Shown here piece by piece: positions 14,504-24,277 of a stretch of DNA of 48,013 nt. The stretch lies in the NCBI GenBank assembly GCA_019422065.1, contig JAHZEA010000016.1, positions 1 through 48,013 of the forward strand, written 5' to 3'. The stretch is from Lachnospiraceae bacterium. Lineage in GTDB: Bacteria > Bacillota > Clostridia > Lachnospirales > Anaerotignaceae. The position numbers were made by a program, and so were the translations under genes. Below the pieces are notes generated by a model. It was not told where the DNA came from. It searched no databases and saw only the letters and a list, made by a program, of their open reading frames with translations. Each line of letters starts with the position of its first letter. Position 1 is the first letter of the stretch.

Positions 14504-15436
14504 ATGGAGTTTCGTCATGTTTCGGTACTGTTAAATGAATGCATAGAAGGTTTAAATATAAAAAAAGACGGCATATATGTAGACGGTACTCTTGGTGGCG
14601 GCGGACATTCCCTTGAAATAGTAAAAAGGCTTGATACCGGCCGCCTTATAGGTATTGACCAAGATACAGATGCTATAAATGCGGCTAAGGAAAGACTTAA
14701 AGAATATGAAGATAAAATAACTTATGTTCACAATAATTTTGTTAATGTAAGGGAAGTTTTAAACAGCTTAGGAATTGAAAAAGCCGATGGTTTTCTTATT
14801 GATATAGGCGTATCGTCTTTTCAGCTTGATGAGGCTAAAAGAGGCTTTTCATATATGCAGGATGCGCCGCTTGATATGAGAATGGACAGCGAAAATCCAC
14901 TTTCGGCTTATGATGTTGTAAACAGCTACTCTGAGGAGGAGCTTAGCCGAGTAATTTACAGCTACGGCGAGGAGCGCTGGGCCAAAAGAATAGCTCAGTT
15001 TATAGTTAGTGAAAGAAAAATTAAGCCGGTTGAAACTACTTTTGAACTTGTTGAGATTATAAAAAAAGCCATACCTAAGGGTGCAAGAAAAGACGGACCG
15101 CATCCAGCAAAAAGAACTTTTCAGGCAATTAGAATTGAAGTAAACAAAGAACTTGAAATTTTAGAAAAGACCATAGATGATATGACAGACCTGCTTAATC
15201 CTGCCGGAAGGCTTTGCGTTATAACTTTCCATTCATTAGAAGACAGGATAGTTAAAAACGCCTTCAAAAAGCAGGAAAACCCGTGTACATGCCCGCCGGA
15301 ATTTCCGGTATGTGTATGCGGTAAAGAACCAAAAGCAAAAATTATTACACGCAAACCGGTGCTTCCTTCCGATGAAGAATTAAGTTTTAATCATAGGTCA
15401 AGAAGCGCCAAATTAAGAATACTTGAGAGAATTTAA
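14504..15436 (+). CDS. rsmH: 16S rRNA (cytosine-1402-N4)-methyltransferase RsmH
   Basis: SAM-dependent methyltransferase that modifies C1402 in the 16S rRNA P site; formerly MraW. It has 310 residues, standard length. The N-terminal YVDGTLGGGGHS is the SAM-binding loop, GFLIDIGVSSFQLDE and RGFSYMQDAPLDMRMD are the family signatures, and RTFQAIRIEVN and ITFHSLEDRIVK follow. The C-terminal part carries a Cys cluster (CTCPPEFPVCVCGK) typical of this family. AGGGGAG precedes the ATG. Second gene of the dcw operon. Confidence 0.96.
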   Translation: MEFRHVSVLLNECIEGLNIKKDGIYVDGTLGGGGHSLEIVKRLDTGRLIGIDQDTDAINAAKERLKEYEDKITYVHNNFVNVREVLNSLGIEKADGFLIDIGVSSFQLDEAKRGFSYMQDAPLDMRMDSENPLSAYDVVNSYSEEELSRVIYSYGEERWAKRIAQFIVSERKIKPVETTFELVEIIKKAIPKGARKDGPHPAKRTFQAIRIEVNKELEILEKTIDDMTDLLNPAGRLCVITFHSLEDRIVKNAFKKQENPCTCPPEFPVCVCGKEPKAKIITRKPVLPSDEELSFNHRSRSAKLRILERI

Positions 15437-15456
15437 AATTTAGGCAGGGGATTAGT

Positions 15457-15993
15457 ATGGCTAAAAGATACAAAAACTCATATTTGCCTTCATATTACAA
15501 TACATCAAGCAACGCTTACGATTTTGACCGTGAGATATATGAAAGGGAAAACGAAAGACAAAAAGCGGAAGAACAAAAAAGACTCCAAAGACAGGCTGAG
15601 TCGGTAAAAAGAAAAAGCTTTATTCATAGAGCAAAGTTTACTGTTGCCATATTTTTTGTTTTTGCCGGATGTATAGTAACAATGGCATCTAACGCAACGG
15701 TGGACAGGCAGAGAGTTATAAATAATAACTTAAAAGACGAGCTTGCTAGCCTTAAAACTGAAAATACAAATCTTCAGTCCAAAATAAACGATAATACCGA
15801 TTTGGCATACATAGAGCAAGAAGCAAAAACAAGACTGGGCATGATTGAGCCTCAGGCTTATCAGATAGTGTATATTGATGTACCTAAACAAAGTTATACC
15901 GTTCAGTATGAGGCACAGGCTGAAGAAAAAGAGGAAGGCTTTGGCATAGGCAAGTTTTTGGATGTAATTAAAAGCGTTATTAATTTAGAGTAA
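15457..15993 (+). CDS. ftsL: Cell division protein FtsL/DivIC-like
   Basis: Bitopic membrane protein of 178 residues. A charged cytoplasmic part rich in Arg, Glu and Gln (about 1-57) precedes one membrane span (about 58-77) and an extracytoplasmic coiled coil (about 80-120) with heptad Leu and Asn residues, ending in the REAKTRLGMIEP-like stretch (QEAKTRLGMIEP here) typical of FtsL/DivIC. Such proteins recruit the septal peptidoglycan synthase with FtsQ/DivIB. Position between rsmH and the septal PBP gene is the classic ftsL position. Sequence similarity among FtsL proteins is low, so the name rests on architecture and synteny. Confidence 0.85.
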   Translation: MAKRYKNSYLPSYYNTSSNAYDFDREIYERENERQKAEEQKRLQRQAESVKRKSFIHRAKFTVAIFFVFAGCIVTMASNATVDRQRVINNNLKDELASLKTENTNLQSKINDNTDLAYIEQEAKTRLGMIEPQAYQIVYIDVPKQSYTVQYEAQAEEKEEGFGIGKFLDVIKSVINLE

Positions 15994-16019
15994 TATATTT
16001 GCAGTAGAGGAATGATTAT

Positions 16020-18302
16020 ATGGATAAACGAAAAAGGATAAAAAGTAGATTGATTTTTATCCTTTTTGTGTTAATTGCGGTTTTTGCAGCATTAGGCGGC
16101 CGAGTGTTTTACCTTAAAACTGTGCATGGTGCCGAATATGAAACGGCGGCAAAACAGCAGCAGGTAAGCCGTTACGATTCTATAATATCGCCAAACAGAG
16201 GCTCTATTGTAGATAGGAACAATCAGCCGCTGGCTATAAGCACAAGGGTTTATAATATAATACTTGATGTAAGGGTTCTTGCTGATTATTCAGCAGAGGA
16301 ACAGGAAAAAACAGTTAATGCCTTAAGCGAAGTATTAGGCCTTGATGCTAATACTTTAAAGGGCTATCTGGTAAAGGACCCAGCTACAGGAAAACCGGCG
16401 CTTGACACAAACTGGAAGGTTCTTGCCAAAAAGCAGGAGCCGGAAATTAAGGAAAAACTTGAGTCTATGGATATAAAAGGCGTTGTGTTTGAAAACGATA
16501 CAAAGCGTAAGTATCCGGCAGGCTCTTTGGCAGCACAGGTAATAGGCTTTACAGGCACTACAAATTATGGCCTTGAGAAAATGTATGACGAGGAAATGAG
16601 CGGTATTCCTGGACGTTCTTTTATTACATATGACGGAACGCAAGGCGCCATTCAGCAGGAAATTCCGGCTACAGACGGAAACACAATAGTAACCACCCTT
16701 GATTATAATATACAGACATTTGCCGAAGAAGCAGTTAAGCTGGGTATGGAGGAATATAACCCGGAAAACGCGGCAGCTATTGTTATGAACCCTCAAACAG
16801 GTGAAATTTTAGCCATGGCATCAGGCCTTAAATTCGACCCTAACGACCCTATGGCTGTGCCGGAAGGCTACGACGAGGCTCAGTGGGAGGCTCTTTCAAG
16901 CGAGGAGCAAAATACGGTATTGGCTAATATTTGGAAGAATTTCTGTATTTCAAGTACTTATGAGCCGGGTTCTATATTTAAGCCGTGTGTTGCTGCTGCG
17001 GCTATAGAAGAAGGCATTATTGAAAACTCAGATACTTTCTACTGTGGTGGTAAAAAGAATGTTGCCGGCACAGATATAAATTGCCATTTAAGAACTGGAC
17101 ACGGAACACTTGATATTGAAGGCATTATAGCCAATTCCTGTAACGTTGGTATGATGGATATAGGCGATATGATGGGTGCATCACTTTTTTATAAATACCA
17201 GAAAAATTTCGGAATAGGTGAAAAAACAGGTGTTGACCTTCCGGATGAAGTAGATGCATCAAACCTTATGTATAGTGAAGACCAGATAAGAAGCACTGAG
17301 CTTGCCACAATGTCATTTGGTCAGTCATTTAATACAAATACATTACAGATACTTAATGCTGTAGCTGCTGTAATAAACGGCGGAAATTTAATGCGGCCTT
17401 ATATAGTGTCCCAGATTGTTGACCCTGACGGCAATGTTGTTAAAGAAACAAAGCCTGAGGTAGTGCGTAAAGTACTTTCACAGGAAACATCTGACATAAT
17501 GCGCAAAGACATGGTTGCTACAATCGAATACGGAACTGGTAAAAAAGCCAAAATTGAAGGCTATACATACGGCGGTAAAACAGGTACAGCTCAGCAGGCA
17601 CCAAGAAGCGAAGGAAAATACACAGTTTCATTTATAGGCTTTATACCGGTTGAAAATCCACAGTATTTGGCTATAACACTTATTCATAAACCGGAATATT
17701 ATGCCGATGGTGTAACAACAGTTGCGCCTATGATGAAAAGCCTTATGGAAAATATAATTAAATATGCCAATATAGAGCCAAGCTATGAGGTTGAGGGCGA
17801 GCAGAGTACAGAAAGCGAAAAAGCAGTTGTAGCAGATTATACAGGAAGTGCTCTTTTTGACGCTCTTGCCGACCTTGACGCTAAAGGCCTGACTTATGAA
17901 GTAGTAGGAACAGGAACTAATGTAGTTAATCAAATGCCTCACGGCGGTACAGAGGTTGACGCAGGAACAAAAGTCCTTGTTTATGTAGAAGAAGGCGAAA
18001 TTGATGCTTCACTGTCGGAAATAACTGTGCCGGATGTGAAAGGAAAAACACTTGAGGAGGCCCAAAGCACTCTTGAAAGTGCTGGATTAACTGTTACGTA
18101 TACCGGCGAAAGCACAGGTATTGTTCAAAAAACCGAGCCAAGCTATGGTACCAAAGTTACATCGGGAACTCAGGTGACTCTTACAATGATTAAAGATGAG
18201 TCATCAGATAATGCTTCTGATGATGAAGGCAGCAAAACACAGGAAAACTCGGAAGGAGCTGCAAGCTCAAAAAGTTCCGAAAATGAAGACAACAGCACAT
18301 AA
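16020..18302 (+). CDS. Class B penicillin-binding protein (FtsI/SpoVD type) with two PASTA domains
   Basis: Peptidoglycan D,D-transpeptidase of 760 residues. One N-terminal span (about 9-28) anchors it; the dimerisation domain starts with SPNRGSIVDRN. The transpeptidase motifs are complete: S318-I-F-K321 (nucleophile), S373-C-N375 and K520-T-G-T. Two C-terminal PASTA domains (about 602-660 and 668-735), seen in septal and spore PBPs of Gram-positives, are followed by a Ser/Glu-rich tail. Located where ftsI/pbpB lies in dcw clusters, directly before a second, related PBP gene. It probably is the septal transpeptidase partner of FtsW; a SpoVD role in spore cortex cannot be excluded. Confidence 0.92.
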   Translation: MDKRKRIKSRLIFILFVLIAVFAALGGRVFYLKTVHGAEYETAAKQQQVSRYDSIISPNRGSIVDRNNQPLAISTRVYNIILDVRVLADYSAEEQEKTVNALSEVLGLDANTLKGYLVKDPATGKPALDTNWKVLAKKQEPEIKEKLESMDIKGVVFENDTKRKYPAGSLAAQVIGFTGTTNYGLEKMYDEEMSGIPGRSFITYDGTQGAIQQEIPATDGNTIVTTLDYNIQTFAEEAVKLGMEEYNPENAAAIVMNPQTGEILAMASGLKFDPNDPMAVPEGYDEAQWEALSSEEQNTVLANIWKNFCISSTYEPGSIFKPCVAAAAIEEGIIENSDTFYCGGKKNVAGTDINCHLRTGHGTLDIEGIIANSCNVGMMDIGDMMGASLFYKYQKNFGIGEKTGVDLPDEVDASNLMYSEDQIRSTELATMSFGQSFNTNTLQILNAVAAVINGGNLMRPYIVSQIVDPDGNVVKETKPEVVRKVLSQETSDIMRKDMVATIEYGTGKKAKIEGYTYGGKTGTAQQAPRSEGKYTVSFIGFIPVENPQYLAITLIHKPEYYADGVTTVAPMMKSLMENIIKYANIEPSYEVEGEQSTESEKAVVADYTGSALFDALADLDAKGLTYEVVGTGTNVVNQMPHGGTEVDAGTKVLVYVEEGEIDASLSEITVPDVKGKTLEEAQSTLESAGLTVTYTGESTGIVQKTEPSYGTKVTSGTQVTLTMIKDESSDNASDDEGSKTQENSEGAASSKSSENEDNST

Positions 18303-18371
18303 TAAAATAACATAAATACAAATTCGCTCCAATAAAATTAATAAACAATATTTTTGCGGAGCGGATTTGTT

Positions 18372-20318
18372 ATGGAAAAAATATCTGTAAAAATAAAGAA
18401 AAAGCTTGCATTCTGCCTTGTTTTTACGCTTCTTTCAGGTTTGTTCCTTATAGGACGGCTTATATATATAGAAGTGTTTGAGGCAGGCTTTCTACAGCCT
18501 TTAGCCTATGAACAGCAGTCACGAGACAGGCTTATTTCGCCTGTAAGGGGCAGTATACTGGATAGGAACAATGTAGGCATAGCCGTAACGGAGTCAGTTT
18601 GTTCAGTGAGCGCTGTACCGGTGCAGGTTAAGGAAAAAGAAAAAACAGCCCAGTACCTAAGTGAGGTTTTGGAGCTGGACTATAACGAAACACTTGATAA
18701 ACTAAACGAAAATGTGGCTCTTGTACGTCTTAAATCTAAAATAGACGTGCAGACAGCTCAGGAAATACGTGAAAAAGACCTTGACGGAATTAATGTAGAC
18801 GAAGACGTAAAAAGGGTTTACCCTTTTAAAAACCTTGCTTCTAAGGTTATTGGCTTTGCCGGAAAAGACAATCAGGGTGTAACAGGCCTTGAGGCAAAGT
18901 ATGACGAGTACCTTTCCGGAAGCCCGGGTAAAATACTTACAGTAACGGACTCTCAAGGAGTTCAAATAAGTGACGAGCAGACAAGAATAGCGCCGGAAAA
19001 CGGCAATAACCTTGTTACAACAATAGACGCTTCTGTTCAAAGATACGCTGAACAGACTATTTCAAAGGCAGTAGAGGCAAAAGGTGCCAAAAGAGGCATT
19101 ATAATAGTGCTTAATCCGCAAAACGGCGAAATATACGCTATGGCGGAATATCCTAACTTTGACCTTAACGAGCCTTTTGAAATAAACGACCCAGAGCTTA
19201 AAGCTATTTGGGACACTTTAAGCTCAGAAGAAAAAACAGACGCTCTTAATCAGATGTGGCGAAACACAGCTATTAATGATACTTATGAGCCTGGAAGTAC
19301 ATTTAAAATAGTAACTTCTTCCGCAGGCCTTGAGGAAAAAGCCGTTAGTGTTGATGATACATTTGTATGTAATGGCTATTATATAGCCGGCGACAGGCAA
19401 ATTAAATGCTGGCGGTATCCAAGAACTCATGGTCAGGAGACATTTGTTCAGGGTGTACTTAACAGCTGTAACCCGGTTTTTATGGCTGTAGCTCAAAGGC
19501 TGGGAGCCGAAACATTTTATAATTACATGGTAAAATTCGGCTTTACCCAAAAAACAGGTGTAGACCTTCCGGGTGAGGCTGTAGGTATTATTCATAAGTT
19601 AGAAAATATAGGCCCAGTGGAGCTGGCTACAATGTCTTTTGGTCAATCATTTCAGATTACGCCGCTTCAGCTTTTAAGAGCCGCTTCAGCCATTGTAAAC
19701 GGCGGTAACTTAATTACACCGCACTTTGCAAAAGCCATAACAGATGAAGACGGTAATGTAATTAAAGAGTTTGAGTATCCACTGGGGGAACAGGTTATAT
19801 CAAAAGAAACTTCTGACACCATGCGCGGCATACTTGAAAAAGTAGTAGCGGAAGGCACAGGAAACAAGGCATATATCCCTGGTTACAGAATGGGCGGCAA
19901 AACAGCAACCAGCGAAAAGCTTCCAAGAAAGAGCGGCAAATATATAGCTTCTTTTATGAGCTTTGCTCCTGCTGAGGACCCTCAGGTAATGGCTTTTGTG
20001 CTTATTGATGAGCCGCAGGGTGTTTATTACGGCGGAACAGTTGCCGGCCCGGTTATGAAAGAGCTTATGAGTAATATATTGCCGTATTTTGGTATAGAGC
20101 CGGTTTATAACGAAAGCGAAAGTGAGCTTGACGAGGCTAAAACTTCTGTTGTGCCGGATATAACAGGCCTTGATGTTCAAGAGGCTAAAAAACTTATATC
20201 CGACGCCGGGCTTACATATTTTATAAGCGGTGAGGGGAATACTGTTTTAAATCAATTCCCTTTAGGGGGCGCCGAGGTAAACTATCAAAGTGAGATAATA
20301 TTAACAACAGGAAATTAA
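18372..20318 (+). CDS. Second class B PBP (SpoVD/FtsI-like) with KTAT motif and one PASTA domain
   Basis: Paralogue of the preceding PBP, 648 residues. It has an N-terminal span (about 10-30), SPVRGSILDRN, nucleophile motif S309-T-F-K312 and S365-C-N. The third motif reads K510-T-A-T instead of KTGT, a change at a normally invariant glycine. One PASTA domain (about 595-648) forms the C-terminus. The frame is open to a TTG at 18354, but ATG 18372 with GGAG (18358-18361) is the better start. The tandem arrangement suggests a division PBP and a spore-specific SpoVD pair; which is which cannot be settled here. Altered KTG may change beta-lactam affinity. Confidence 0.9.
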   Translation: MEKISVKIKKKLAFCLVFTLLSGLFLIGRLIYIEVFEAGFLQPLAYEQQSRDRLISPVRGSILDRNNVGIAVTESVCSVSAVPVQVKEKEKTAQYLSEVLELDYNETLDKLNENVALVRLKSKIDVQTAQEIREKDLDGINVDEDVKRVYPFKNLASKVIGFAGKDNQGVTGLEAKYDEYLSGSPGKILTVTDSQGVQISDEQTRIAPENGNNLVTTIDASVQRYAEQTISKAVEAKGAKRGIIIVLNPQNGEIYAMAEYPNFDLNEPFEINDPELKAIWDTLSSEEKTDALNQMWRNTAINDTYEPGSTFKIVTSSAGLEEKAVSVDDTFVCNGYYIAGDRQIKCWRYPRTHGQETFVQGVLNSCNPVFMAVAQRLGAETFYNYMVKFGFTQKTGVDLPGEAVGIIHKLENIGPVELATMSFGQSFQITPLQLLRAASAIVNGGNLITPHFAKAITDEDGNVIKEFEYPLGEQVISKETSDTMRGILEKVVAEGTGNKAYIPGYRMGGKTATSEKLPRKSGKYIASFMSFAPAEDPQVMAFVLIDEPQGVYYGGTVAGPVMKELMSNILPYFGIEPVYNESESELDEAKTSVVPDITGLDVQEAKKLISDAGLTYFISGEGNTVLNQFPLGGAEVNYQSEIILTTGN

Positions 20319-20380
20319 GCCATTTTATTTGACGTTTATTAGATATATTTAATTTTTTGTGTATTATTTTTATAAATTTA

Positions 20381-20409
20381 TTGTATATAGTTAAATTTTG
20401 ATGTACTAT
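20381..20409 (+). promoter_or_regulatory. Internal promoter before murE
   Basis: TTGTAT (20381-20386), 17-bp spacer, TACTAT (20404-20409) in the 140-base gap after the second PBP gene; murE has GGAGG about nine bases before its ATG. It would let the precursor genes murE to ftsW run separately from mraZ control. Confidence 0.6.
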
Positions 20410-20458
20410 TGGTTTTTGGAAAATTAATCTGACTAAAAAAATAATCGGAGGCGGTACA

Positions 20459-21913
20459 ATGAAGCTTAGTGTGTTGCTTAGAAATGAAAAATACAGTGTT
20501 ATGTCCGGTAATGATAATATTGATGTAACATCAATTGAATATGACTCACGTAAAGTAAAAAACGGTTCTGTTTTTGTATGCATCACAGGTTTTAAAACTG
20601 ACGGGCATAAATATATTGATTCGGCTGTTAAAAACGGCGCTGTGGCTGTTGTAGTTGAAAAAGACGCAACAGTGCCGGAAGGAATAACATGTATAAAAGC
20701 TGATAATACAAGACACACACTTGCTTCAATGTCCGCTCAGTTTTATAATAATCCGTCTGAAAAAATGCGTCTTATAGGCGTTACAGGCACAAACGGCAAA
20801 ACAACAACAACATATCTTATTAAAAGCATACTTGAGGCACAGGGCCGCAAAACAGGCATTATAGGCACAATTCAGAACTGTATAGGAGATAAAGTACTTC
20901 ATGCCGACAGAACAACGCCTGAAAGCTTAGAGCTTCAAGAGCTTTTTGATGAAATGTATAAAGAAGGCGTAAACGATGTAATTATGGAAGTTTCTTCCCA
21001 TTCACTAGACCTTCATAGAGTTGACTGCTGTGATTTTGATTTGGGAATGTTCACAAACCTTACAGAAGACCATTTGGACTACCATATAACAATGGAAAAC
21101 TACCGTGATGCTAAGGCAATACTTTTTGGTATGTGCAAAAACAGTGTTATTAATATAGATGACCCATATGGGGAGTATATGGTTTCAAAAGCAACAGGTA
21201 ATATACTTACAACAGGAATTGAAAATCCAAAAGCCAACATGAACGCTGTTAACCTTGTTATGAAGCCTAACGGTGTAGAGTTTGATGTGGAGTATAAAAA
21301 CGAAAAGCACCATATTATATACAGCGTACCGGGCAAATTCAGTGTTTATAACGCGTTAGCGGCTATTGCGGCAGGTGTTGTGCTTAATGTGCCTATGGAA
21401 ACAATTATTAAAGGCATTAAAGATGTAAAAGGTGTAAAAGGCCGTTTTGAGCCGGTTAAAACATATAACGATATTACGGCTATTGTGGATTATTCTCATA
21501 CACCGGATAGCCTTGAAAACATGCTTAATACAGCAAAGGAATTTGTAAAAGGCAGAATTATAACTGTATTCGGCTGCGGCGGCGACAGAGATAAGCTTAA
21601 AAGGCCTATTATGGGTGAAATTGCGGGAAGGCTTTCGGATTTCTGTATTATTACAAGCGACAACCCAAGAAGCGAAGACCCACAGACTATATTAGACGAA
21701 ATAGAGCCGGGAACAGCTAAAACCGGCTGTGAATACGTTAAAATATGCGACAGAAAAGAAGCTATATTTTATGCCGTTAAAATGGCGAAACCACATGACT
21801 TTATAGCCGTTGCCGGCAAAGGCCATGAGGATTATCAGATTTTTGCCGACAGAACAATTCATTTTGACGACGCTGAGGTATTGCTGGAAGCTTTTAAGGA
21901 GATAGAAAAATGA
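20459..21913 (+). CDS. murE: UDP-N-acetylmuramoyl-L-alanyl-D-glutamate--2,6-diaminopimelate ligase
   Basis: Mur ligase that adds meso-diaminopimelate to UDP-MurNAc-L-Ala-D-Glu in the cytoplasm. 484 residues, normal length. The ATP loop GVTGTNGKTTTTY is near residue 110; MEVSSHSLDLHR and TNLTEDHLDYH are central-domain signatures. The C-terminal DNPRSEDP motif is the DAP-specificity loop (lysine enzymes differ), so the wall is probably of the meso-DAP type. Its last codon overlaps murF in ATGA (21910-21913), so translation is coupled. Confidence 0.96.
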   Translation: MKLSVLLRNEKYSVMSGNDNIDVTSIEYDSRKVKNGSVFVCITGFKTDGHKYIDSAVKNGAVAVVVEKDATVPEGITCIKADNTRHTLASMSAQFYNNPSEKMRLIGVTGTNGKTTTTYLIKSILEAQGRKTGIIGTIQNCIGDKVLHADRTTPESLELQELFDEMYKEGVNDVIMEVSSHSLDLHRVDCCDFDLGMFTNLTEDHLDYHITMENYRDAKAILFGMCKNSVINIDDPYGEYMVSKATGNILTTGIENPKANMNAVNLVMKPNGVEFDVEYKNEKHHIIYSVPGKFSVYNALAAIAAGVVLNVPMETIIKGIKDVKGVKGRFEPVKTYNDITAIVDYSHTPDSLENMLNTAKEFVKGRIITVFGCGGDRDKLKRPIMGEIAGRLSDFCIITSDNPRSEDPQTILDEIEPGTAKTGCEYVKICDRKEAIFYAVKMAKPHDFIAVAGKGHEDYQIFADRTIHFDDAEVLLEAFKEIEK

Positions 21914-23280
21914 AAAGTTTTAACATTGGCGACGTATGCGCCGCGGTAAAGGGCAGTCTTTCAATGTGCGGCATGGAAGAAACTGTTATTAAATCTGTTA
22001 CTACTGATTCAAGAAAAATTAAAGAAGGCTGTCTTTTTATACCTCTTAAAGGTAAAAGATTTGACGGCCACGACTTTATAAATCAGGCTTTTGAAAAAGG
22101 TGCCGTATGCTGTTTATCAGAAAAAAATATAGATTGCAGCGGTGTTGTTATATATGTTGAAGATACAAGAAAAGCCCTTCTTGATTTGGCGTCTTTTTAC
22201 AGGGGATTATTCGATATTAAGGTATGCGCTATAACAGGCAGTGTAGGCAAAACAACAACAAAAGACATGATAGCCTCTGTTTTAAGCCAAAAATACAATA
22301 CACTTAAAACACAGGGTAATTTTAACAACGATATAGGCCTTCCTCTTACTGTTTTTAATCTGGAAGAAGAACATCAGGCAGCTGTCCTTGAAATGGGAAT
22401 GAATAATTTCGGTGAGATAAGCCGTTTAACAGCAGTTGGCAGACCTGATGTTGCTGTTATAACAAATGTTGGTGTTTCCCATATTGAAAATTTAGGCAGC
22501 CGTGAGGGCATACTTAAAGCTAAATGTGAAATATTCGAGTCTATGGACGAAAATGGTATTGCTGTTTTAAACGGCGATAACGATATGCTCTCTACGCTTA
22601 AAGGCAAAGAAAAGCTTAAAACAATATGGTTCGGCATTGAGGATAAAAGCGGTTTTTATGCTGATAATGTAACAGAAAAGGGCATTGAAGGCGTTTCATG
22701 CACAATCCATTATAAAGGAAAGAGTATTGATGTTAGTATTTCCGTTCCGGGAAGCCACATGGTGCTTAATGCATTAGCTGCGGCAGCTGTTGGTTATTGC
22801 TTTGGTTTAAGTATGGAAGAAATTAAAAAAGGCATTGAAAGCTTTGTGCCTACAGGCATGAGAATGGAAATTAAAAAAATGCCTTGCGAAGTTACACTTA
22901 TAAATGACTCATATAACGCTAATCCGGTTTCAACAAAGGCGGCTATAGATGTTTTGGCAAAAAGTGAAGGCGTTAAAACCGCAGTTTTGGGGGACATGCT
23001 GGAACTTGGTGATTTTGCTGAAAAACTGCATTTTGAAGTAGGCCGGTATGCGGCTGAAAAAAGAATAGATAATATAATCTGCATAGGTAAAATTTCGGAA
23101 AGTATGTATAAAGGTGCTCTTTCAGTTAAAAAAGAAGGAGTGAAATATTTTAAATCGCTTGATGAATTTTTTGATAATGGTTTTAATGATTTACTTATAA
23201 AGGACAGTACAATGCTTATTAAGGCATCGCACTCAATGGCCTTTGAAAAAATTGCCGAAAGACTGCAAGGGGTGAAATAA
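21910..23280 (+). CDS. murF: UDP-N-acetylmuramoyl-tripeptide--D-alanyl-D-alanine ligase
   Basis: Completes the cytoplasmic pentapeptide precursor by adding D-Ala-D-Ala. 456 residues with the N-terminal uridine-binding region (TTDSRKIKEGCLFIPLKG), the ATP loop CAITGSVGKTTTKDM, TQGNFNNDIGLPLT, NVGVSHIENLGS and the ligase motif INDSYNANPVS. Overlaps murE by four bases and is followed by mraY after one base, so murE-murF-mraY form a tight translational block. Confidence 0.96.
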   Translation: MKSFNIGDVCAAVKGSLSMCGMEETVIKSVTTDSRKIKEGCLFIPLKGKRFDGHDFINQAFEKGAVCCLSEKNIDCSGVVIYVEDTRKALLDLASFYRGLFDIKVCAITGSVGKTTTKDMIASVLSQKYNTLKTQGNFNNDIGLPLTVFNLEEEHQAAVLEMGMNNFGEISRLTAVGRPDVAVITNVGVSHIENLGSREGILKAKCEIFESMDENGIAVLNGDNDMLSTLKGKEKLKTIWFGIEDKSGFYADNVTEKGIEGVSCTIHYKGKSIDVSISVPGSHMVLNALAAAAVGYCFGLSMEEIKKGIESFVPTGMRMEIKKMPCEVTLINDSYNANPVSTKAAIDVLAKSEGVKTAVLGDMLELGDFAEKLHFEVGRYAAEKRIDNIICIGKISESMYKGALSVKKEGVKYFKSLDEFFDNGFNDLLIKDSTMLIKASHSMAFEKIAERLQGVK

Positions 23281-23281
23281 A

Positions 23282-24256
23282 ATGGAATTAATGAGGTATT
23301 CCATATATGCTGTTATAATTTCTTTTATAGTTGGGGTTATACTTTGTCCGGCGCTTATACCGGTACTTCACAGGCTTAAATACGGACAGACAGAACGTAC
23401 AGACGGGCCGCAGAGCCATCTTAAAAAAAGCGGAACGCCTACAATGGGCGGTATAGCTATACTTGGGGCACTTTTAATATCAAGTATGTTTTTTGTACGC
23501 AACAATAACGACGGCCTTGTGGTGCTTGTTGTAACTGTTGCTTTTGGAATAATAGGATTTATAGACGACTATATTAAAGTAGTTAAAAAGCGCTCTTTAG
23601 GCCTTAGGGCATATCAGAAAATAGTGCTTCAGTTTATTGTTTTTGTATTCTTTGCTTACTACATTTACAAAACAGGTGTAGGTACAAAAATATATATTCC
23701 GTTTACAGACGGATATATGCTGGATTTAAAAATTATTTACTGGCCGTTTATGTTTTTTGTACTTTTGGGTACAGTAAACGGTGTAAACCTTACAGACGGT
23801 CTTGATGGCCTTGCCGGCGGTGTTACAATGATTGTTGCGGCGTTCTTCCTTGTAGAAGCATGGGCAATGTCAAACGGAATATCAATGATTTCAGGTGCTG
23901 TAATAGGAAGTCTTTTTGCATTCCTTATATTTAATGCTTATCCGGCTAAAGTATTTATGGGTGATACTGGCTCCCTTGCACTTGGCGGCTTTGTGGCGGC
24001 TTCAGCTCTGCTTTTAAAAATGCCTATATTTATTGTTTTGGTAGGTCTTATATATCTTTGTGAGTCAATTTCGGTAATAATTCAGGTACTTTATTTTAAG
24101 GCTACAGGCGGAAAGAGATTTTTCAAAATGGCGCCTATTCATCACCATTTTGAGCTTTGCGGCTGGAGTGAAACTAAGATTGTATTTGTGTTTTATATAA
24201 TTACGGCTCTTATGTGCCTTATAGCTTTTTTGGGAAGCTCATTTATATTCGTTTAA
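23282..24256 (+). CDS. mraY: Phospho-N-acetylmuramoyl-pentapeptide-transferase
   Basis: Integral membrane enzyme that transfers phospho-MurNAc-pentapeptide to undecaprenyl phosphate, forming lipid I. 324 residues with about ten hydrophobic spans. Signatures are KKSGTPTMGGIA in the first cytoplasmic loop, FIDDYIKV with the catalytic Asp pair, NLTDGLDGLAGG, FMGDTGSLALGG and APIHHHFEL in the last cytoplasmic loop. Starts one base after the murF stop. Confidence 0.97.
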   Translation: MELMRYSIYAVIISFIVGVILCPALIPVLHRLKYGQTERTDGPQSHLKKSGTPTMGGIAILGALLISSMFFVRNNNDGLVVLVVTVAFGIIGFIDDYIKVVKKRSLGLRAYQKIVLQFIVFVFFAYYIYKTGVGTKIYIPFTDGYMLDLKIIYWPFMFFVLLGTVNGVNLTDGLDGLAGGVTMIVAAFFLVEAWAMSNGISMISGAVIGSLFAFLIFNAYPAKVFMGDTGSLALGGFVAASALLLKMPIFIVLVGLIYLCESISVIIQVLYFKATGGKRFFKMAPIHHHFELCGWSETKIVFVFYIITALMCLIAFLGSSFIFV

Positions 24257-24277
24257 AATGGAAGGAAGTATTGTGTT

